DNA from: Austropuccinia psidii
Taxonomy: Eukaryota; Basidiomycota; Pucciniomycetes; Pucciniales; Sphaerophragmiaceae
Length of the DNA: 64,000 bases
Assembly: GCA_023105745.1 (NCBI GenBank)
Contig: JALGQZ010000013.1
Location: 10,225,105 to 10,289,104 of the forward strand
Direction of reading: 5' to 3'
A program made the translations under genes and the position numbers. Numbering within the stretch: position 1 is the stretch's first letter; each line of letters starts with the position of its first letter. The notes beneath the pieces are model-generated. The model saw only the letters and a list, made by a program, of their open reading frames with translations. It searched no databases and had not been told where the DNA came from. Positions 57,912-64,000 of the stretch are shown here, piece by piece.

Positions 57912-60900
57912 TTGTACCTACAAATAGTTTTGATAGTTCTGACTCAATAGACCCAGAATTAATAACTGAAACTACAATCCACACTCATGAGTTTGAAAAC
58001 AAATTCACATGGACCAAATTGGCCCAATTCATGGATTGGACACATGAAACCTCAGGAAAAATGAGGACAGAAGTGGAAACATTGAAAGAAGAAAATGCTT
58101 TCCAAGCAACAGTCATAAAAGACTTAAATACAAATCTGGCCAAAATTTGGACAGAATTTGAAAAAACTAACAGACAGTTGAATTCAATTCTAGAAGAACA
58201 ACAAACTGTGAGGAGGGATCTGAGGAGTATCCAGCAGCAACAGGATAACTTTGAAAAAGAAATTTATTACCTCTATGACAGGGAAGACAATCAATACCCT
58301 CCAACACAAGGTCAACCTACTACCTCTACAAAATTGAAAGAAGAGGATAAAGACTATGACCAGGAACCTGAATATCAGATTCCAAAGTTAAGATCAGAGT
58401 CAGTGTACCAAGATGGGGAAAATCTCAACTATTCAGAGAAACAGGCACTAAAACAGCTACCAGAAGTAACAAACTGGCCAAAGCTCTCAGGAATTGGGGA
58501 ATATGACCATATGGAGATCATTGACTATATTAATGGACTCTTTGTTGATGTCCCAAAGATACCAGACTACTGGATCACAACAAGACTTAACACAGCATTC
58601 AGAGGCCATGCAAACATATGGTATACTGAGATGAAAGAAATACATGGCAGGAAAAGCTGGCCATGGTGGAGGAACCAGATTATACAAAAGTATAGCAATG
58701 GTAGTTGGATCTGGCAAAAGACCATGTCCTTTGAAAGTGATAGATACTCCACAGAAAAAGACCCTTATGAATGGTGCCTCAAACAAACAAAGAGGCTAAA
58801 AGCTATTGATCCCAATATGACAATATAAATGAGAAACCATAAACTCCTAACAAAATTGCCAGGAGATCTAGAACATGCAGTCAAATGCAGATGCAACAAC
58901 ATCAGCAGCATTGATGACATAGCAAATGTCATACAAGATGTGAGAAAAAAAACCTCCATAGGAAGGTACACATCCTATAAACCAAACTTCAAAGACAAGA
59001 GGTCTGAAGTTAAAGAGACAAACAAAGAAAAAGGGAAAGAAACCCCAAAAAAGAAATATGTGTGCCACAACTGTGGATCACCAGACCACTATGCCAACAA
59101 TTGCACAAAACCAAAAAAGAAAATATATGCAATTGATGAATAATCAGAAGAAGAACAAACAGGTGAAAAATCTGATTCTGACAGCATGGGAAATGGTATG
59201 AGAGCAGAATCACAAAGTGAACCTGATACCATAGAAGAATACATAGTGGAATGCAATGAAGAAAGTTCACTTGACATACAAGACATTGAATTGGATTCAG
59301 GAATACCACAAATAACAACAGACAAAGAGCTCTGTAAGCACACACAGAATGCACAAACATTCCTGGTAACCCCAAATAGAGGGATGGGATTCATTCATGG
59401 AACACCTACAAAATTGACAGTTTATATTGAGAACTGTAAACACCCAATGATCATTGACACAGGAGCAAGTTTCTCCATAGTGGCAAAAGAATACTTGAAA
59501 CAACACTTCCCCAAATGGGAAGAAGATATAATCCCAACAAAAGCTAGAAACTTTAAAAGTGCATCAGGCAAAATGCACTCACTGGGGACAATAATCAAAG
59601 AGATAATTATCCCACACCAAAAAGGAAATATCAGACTGGAACCTGAATTTGTAGTTCTAGAGAATGCACATGTACAAGGATTCTTACTAGGTACAGAGTA
59701 CCAAAGAATGTATGGTATGGACATTTGCAATAGTAAAAACAGATATCTTACCATAGGTACAAACAAAGACAAAAAATTTTCCTTTGACATAAATCATGTA
59801 ACAAATGATATCACCTTGAAAGAACTAGTGGAAGAATTCAAAGAAGCCCAATATGGCACTCAACTCACCAGTAAAATGAAACGCAACTTACTGAAAGTAT
59901 TGAGAAAGCATAGAGGAGCTTTTTCAATAGGAGATGAACCACTAGGAAAAATCAGAGGACATGATATAGAATTATATCTGGATGTAGAAAGACCATATCT
60001 ACCTATGCTTAGGAGACCACCATACCCAGCCAGCATGGAAACAAGGAAAGAAATTGAGAAACATATCAATGAACTCCTAGAAATGGGGGTAATAAGAAAA
60101 ATAGGACATAATGAGATAGTAGAGGTCACTACACCAGTCCTTATAACTTGGCATGATGTTAAATCCAGACTATGTGGTGACTTCAGGGCTTTGAATAATT
60201 AAACCAAAGCAGATAGGTACCCCATCCCAAGGATACCACATGCACTAGATAAACTAGCAAAAGCCAAGTTCATTACAAAAATGGATTGCGTGAAAGGCTT
60301 TCACCAGAATGGGGTGAAACCAGATTCCATCAAATTGATAAGAATTATATGCCATATGGGCATATATGAATATACTAGAATGCCATTTGGCATTAAGAAT
60401 GCACCAGCCCATTTTCAGAGGATGATGGATACCATATTTCAAGATGAAATAATGGAAGGGTGGATGGTAGTGTACATTGATGATATCATAATATACTCAG
60501 AAACATGGGAAGACCATGTGAAGAAAATTGATAAAATATTGGGAAAATGCACACCAATCAACATGAAGATATCTCTTAAAAAAATGTAACTTTGGACAGC
60601 AGGAACTGCTAGCCCTAGGACACAAAGTTTCAGGTTTGAGCCTAGCTATAGACCAAAATAAAGTTGCTGCAGTACTGAAGAAACCAGTACCAAAGAACAC
60701 CAAGGAAATGCAATCTTTTTTGGGCTTTGCTAGCTACTACAGAAGCCACATAATAAACTTTGCACACATCACTAGTAGCCTATACAAACTGTGCTCAAAA
60801 GATGTAGTCTTTGAAATTACCAAGGAAAGAAGAGATGCATTTGAAAAGATCAAATATGAACTGACCAATGCCCCTGTCCTAATGATGCCTGATTTTGAAC

Positions 60901-63058
60901 TACCATTCAAGCTATATATAGATGCAGCATGTAGCCAAGGACTAGGAGCAGCACTACACCAGAGGAAACTAGTGGATGGAATACCCAAAGAAGGAGTAAT
61001 TTGCTATATATCAAGACAACAGAAAGACTCAGAAGCCAGATATGGAGCTACTCAGACAGAATGTCTATGCTTGGTATGGGCATTAGAAAAACTCCATTAC
61101 TACTTAGAAGGAGCAGTATTTTAAGTTTTTACTGACTGCACAGCCCTCAAATCACTGTTGAACATGAAGACAACAAACAGACACATGCTTAGGTGGCAAA
61201 TAGCCATACAAGAATACAGAGGGAATATGACTATCATCTATTAAGAAGGGAAAAGTCATACTAATGCAGATGGTCTCAGCAGGTGGCCACTGAAGAATGA
61301 CCAAGAGAATCCAGCATATGACCCAGAAAATGGGACCAAAATACCTATACAATGCATGGAGATAGATAGGAGAAAGAACTTCAAACTATCAAACTGGGAA
61401 TTAGGGAATGACCCATCAAACCCAGCACAGAGCTATGGGGAGAGTAAAGAGATACCCATACTGGGAATCAGCTCCTCTAATCTGAATACAGAATTCTTTA
61501 GCATAGTACAATCAGCATACAATAAACACAAATAGTGTATTATATTGATACAACTCTTAAAACAAAAGTACAGGAGTCCTGAACTAGAGAGCCAATTGGA
61601 AGAGCCATGGCTCAAAAAATTCAAAGAAAATAGATTTTTTCTGATAGATGATCTACTGTACCATAAGGAAAAACACACAAGTGCCCTGGTAATAATAAAT
61701 AGAGAACATATTTCCCTGATACTACAGGAATGCCATGACTGCCCATACATGGGACATATGAGTGAAGAAAGAACTAAAGAAAGAGTCTTTAGCACAGCTT
61801 GGTGGCCAAAGTGGAAACAAGACTTGAGTGAATACATCAACACTTTTACCAGATGCCAAAAAGCCAACAGAAGTCATGGCAAAAGATATGGATTACTCCA
61901 GAGTATAGAGGAGCCCAAACACCCCTGGGAAATAATAAACATGGATTGGGTAACAGGCCTGGTCCCTGGAGGGAAAGACAGCTTTAATGCATGCCTAGTA
62001 GTAGTAGACAGGTACAGCAAGAGTGTCAGATGTCTCCCCTGTCACAAAGAGGACACAGCAATGGACACAGCCATATTGTTCTGGAACAATGTGATAGCTA
62101 ACTGTGGAGTTCCAAGAATTATAATTAGTGACAGAGACCCTAAATTCACATCAGAATTTTGGACTAATCTATATGAGATGCTGGGAACCAAACTAGCATT
62201 CTCCACAGCTTACCATCCACAAACAGATGGTCTAGCAGAAAGAATGATCCAAACATTAGAAGACATCATTAGAAGGTTTTGTGCATATGGCATGGAATAT
62301 AAAGACAATGAGGGATATACCCATGACTGGGTAACCCTCCTACCAGCTGTACAATTGGCATACAACACAAGTATACACTCAGCGACAGGAAAAACCCCTG
62401 CCACCTTAGAGAAAGGATGGAACCCACTACTTCCAGTAGACTACTTGAAGAAGAACCTCCTCTCAGTACACCCCACAGCTAAGGACTTCCACACAATGTG
62501 GAAGACTGCCTGTGAAAAAGCAGAGCAATGTGTGGCTGAAGCCAAATTATATAACAAACAGAGATATGATAAAAGTCACCAAGAACCTGATTTCAAAGAA
62601 GGAGACCAAGTTCTAATCTCAACTCTTAACTTAAACAACCTAAGAGGACCCAAGAAGATGAGAGACTCATTAATAGGACCATTCACCATTATTAAATTAA
62701 TAGGAAAGAATGCAGTAGAAGTCAACCTGACCAAAGAGTTCTCTAGGAAACACCCAGTTTTCCCTGTGAGCCTGGTCAAACCTTATCACCAGACAGATGA
62801 GGAGAAATTCCCTGACAGAAAGAAGACAGTCACCCATGAAAGATTGGTAGAGGAAGATGACTCACCTGGACCAGTGAAAAAGATCATTAAAGCCAGGAAA
62901 TAAGAATTAATGGGAAAGACAACAGGCAATATCTGGTTAGAATTAAGAATCAACCAGCAGATAAAGATAAATGGTTAACTGAGAAATAAATCCCAGATGG
63001 ACAAATACACCTCAGAAGATTCAGAGCCTCCAGGAGGGCTGAAGAGTCTCATCAATGA
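57197..63058 (+). pseudogene. Element C gag-pol (ORF2), broken
   Basis: Same domain order as B: coiled coil, capsid (WPKLSGIGEYDHM), CCHC (CHNCGSPDHYANNC), protease DTG in [19 protein letters not shown], RNase [15 protein letters not shown], integrase (MDWVTGL, SDRDPKF, DGLAERM), GPF module and chromodomain. In-frame stops: 58826-58828, 59141-59143, 60200-60202, 61122-61124, 61242-61244, 61533-61535, and one near 62987. A 7-A run at 60578-60584 adds one base, and one base is missing near 62900. One integrase zinc-motif Cys appears changed (TFTRCQKAN against CERCQKAN in B). Catalytic triads are otherwise kept. The start at 57197 lies in the ORF1 intron. Confidence 0.92.
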
Positions 63059-63069
63059 TGAGCCTTCTT

Positions 63070-63082
63070 TTGAGGGAGGGTA
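63070..63082 (+). promoter_or_regulatory. Element C polypurine tract
   Basis: TTGAGGGAGGGTA directly precedes the 3' LTR TG, as in B. Confidence 0.75.
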
Positions 63083-64000
63083 TGTCAGCCTGTGACTCAA
63101 AACAGAGCACTAGCATGGCATCCAACATACCATAAATAATGGTATGACAAGTATTGAACAAACATAGTCAAGACAGGTAATAAATAAGAGAAAACAATCC
63201 TCTTAAATTAAACACCAACCTTATCCAAACAGAATAAGGAAACCTAGAGGAGAATAAACAGGTCAAAACCCTTATTTTCACCTCTCATCTAACTTATGCA
63301 TATTTAAGTTATTATATACCAAAATGGTATTTTTCTTAAAGCTCACATAGAGAGCTACACAATGATATCATCCATGTTGTGTAACACCACTACAACTGGA
63401 GATACCATATGACCTTTATTTCAAAACCAAGACCCCCCTGAAAGTCAAAGAGGGCTTGTACAAAACTGTACAACAGCATACCCAAATTAAAGATATAAAC
63501 AAGAGCTTTAATTTGAGATACATTAGACCTCTGTATCTCTTAAATTGACTGAGGGGTCTTGGTTCAAAGTTTTAACAACCAGAAATACAGATATTCTGAA
63601 AACAAGAAAGTAAACAAACCCCTGTATCTTTGGCATACACTCATACAAATGTACAGTGTAATATACCAAAATGTAGAGCTAATAAAGCGCTACAAAACTG
63701 TATCATCAGAATACAGATATCTTCCAAATTGAAGAAGATATCTGGCATGGAAGTTTTTGAAGCCTCATACTGATGTACAAAAATATATCCAAAAACTTAA
63801 AACCCTTATAACTTTTGCTATTTAAAATAAGGGTAAACATGAAGCATACCAAATTAAAGAGCTCATTAAGCCCTTCAATTTTGTGCTCTTGGTTTCTTGA
63901 TATCTCTAAAACTGACTAAGATATCTTGGTTGGAAGTATTTTGACCAATACTGGCCTGTACCAAACCTGTACCAACCAGTACTGTCTTGATACTCAAAAT
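63083..64000 (+). repeat. Element C 3' LTR, truncated by window end
   Basis: The first 918 bp of the LTR, matching 54475-55392 with about nine substitutions. Confidence 0.92.

Larger units (their letters stand above)
46162..64000 (-). mobile_element. Element D: degenerate minus-strand Gypsy, continues past window
   Basis: The 3' LTR (in element sense) is 46162-50654, the body runs 50655-54474, and the rest is beyond element C and outside the window. On the minus strand the polypurine tract GGTGGGAGGGAA (50655 region) adjoins TGTGAGCC. The left flank is aattt (46157-46161); the other duplication is out of view. D is heavily decayed and carries X in its LTR and C in its protease region. Confidence 0.85.
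54475..64000 (+). mobile_element. Element C: Gypsy chromovirus related to B, truncated by window end
   Basis: The 5' LTR is 54475-55979, and the 3' LTR starts at 63083 and runs off the window. Structure and motifs follow B throughout. The LTRs show about nine differences over the 918 bp shared, so C is older than B. Gag-pol has at least six in-frame stops and two frameshifts, so it is not autonomous. The left flank is gaaag (54470-54474); the right duplication is not visible. Confidence 0.93.

Noticed and set aside
58826..62990. Repeat-induced C-to-T mutation as the cause of element C's stops
   Set aside because: Compared with B, the stops arise by mixed changes (C to T, C to A, G to T, A to T and indels), not by one biased type.
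1..64000. tRNA or rRNA genes
   Set aside because: I saw no cloverleaf-like or rRNA-like sequence by eye; a tRNA scan would be decisive.

Overview
The window looks like transposon-packed DNA from a basidiomycete, most likely a rust fungus (Pucciniales). Pol-type genes are chromodomain Ty3/Gypsy elements, host-style introns are 58-90 nt with GT..AG ends, and there are tnp2-type transposase, TET/JBP and fungal Zn2Cys6 genes. From memory of protein style, Austropuccinia psidii (myrtle rust) is my best guess; that is recollection, not a search result. I see no ordinary single-copy host gene: everything can be assigned to mobile elements.

The layout is one old minus-strand Gypsy element (here E0) split by successive insertions. 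E0 pieces lie at 1-641 (integrase), 20419-22690 (protease to RNase H), 24594-25007 (gag zinc knuckle to protease) and 46075-46161 (gag). Between them sit: element A (642-20418, plus strand, 5-bp target duplication ggttt), which carries the young, apparently intact element B (8639-18338, duplication atatt); a solo LTR S1 (22691-24593, duplication aatat); a 21-kb DNA transposon T (25008-46074) with 42-bp terminal inverted repeats; and element D (minus, from 46162 past the window end). D's LTR carries insertion X (46293-48867), and its body is cut at 54474 by element C (plus, 54475 to beyond 64000).

T is the most interesting part. It holds six gene models: an unknown broken gene (26628-28867), a TET/JBP-like 2OG-Fe(II) dioxygenase (29445-30827), a Zn2Cys6 zinc-cluster protein (33394-32032, minus), an SNF2-family ATPase (36428-38860), an unknown 597-aa protein (41230-39313, minus) and a tnp2/CACTA-like transposase (42215-45351). 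Four of five dispersed 24-bp palindromes sit about 390-500 bp upstream of the four plus-strand genes. Tandem arrays of 48-, 40- and 30-bp units lie near the left end, in the middle and near the right end. A plausible reading is a transposon with its own chromatin and DNA-methylation toolkit and possibly its own regulator; this is inference.

The Gypsy elements share a feature of their own. In A, B and C a short spliced reading frame (ORF1) overlaps the gag-pol frame (ORF2) in the same relative phase. In B and C the ORF2 start lies inside the intron that ORF1 needs removed, and ORF1's own ATG appears to be made by splicing A|TG. Intron retention may therefore choose between the two products.
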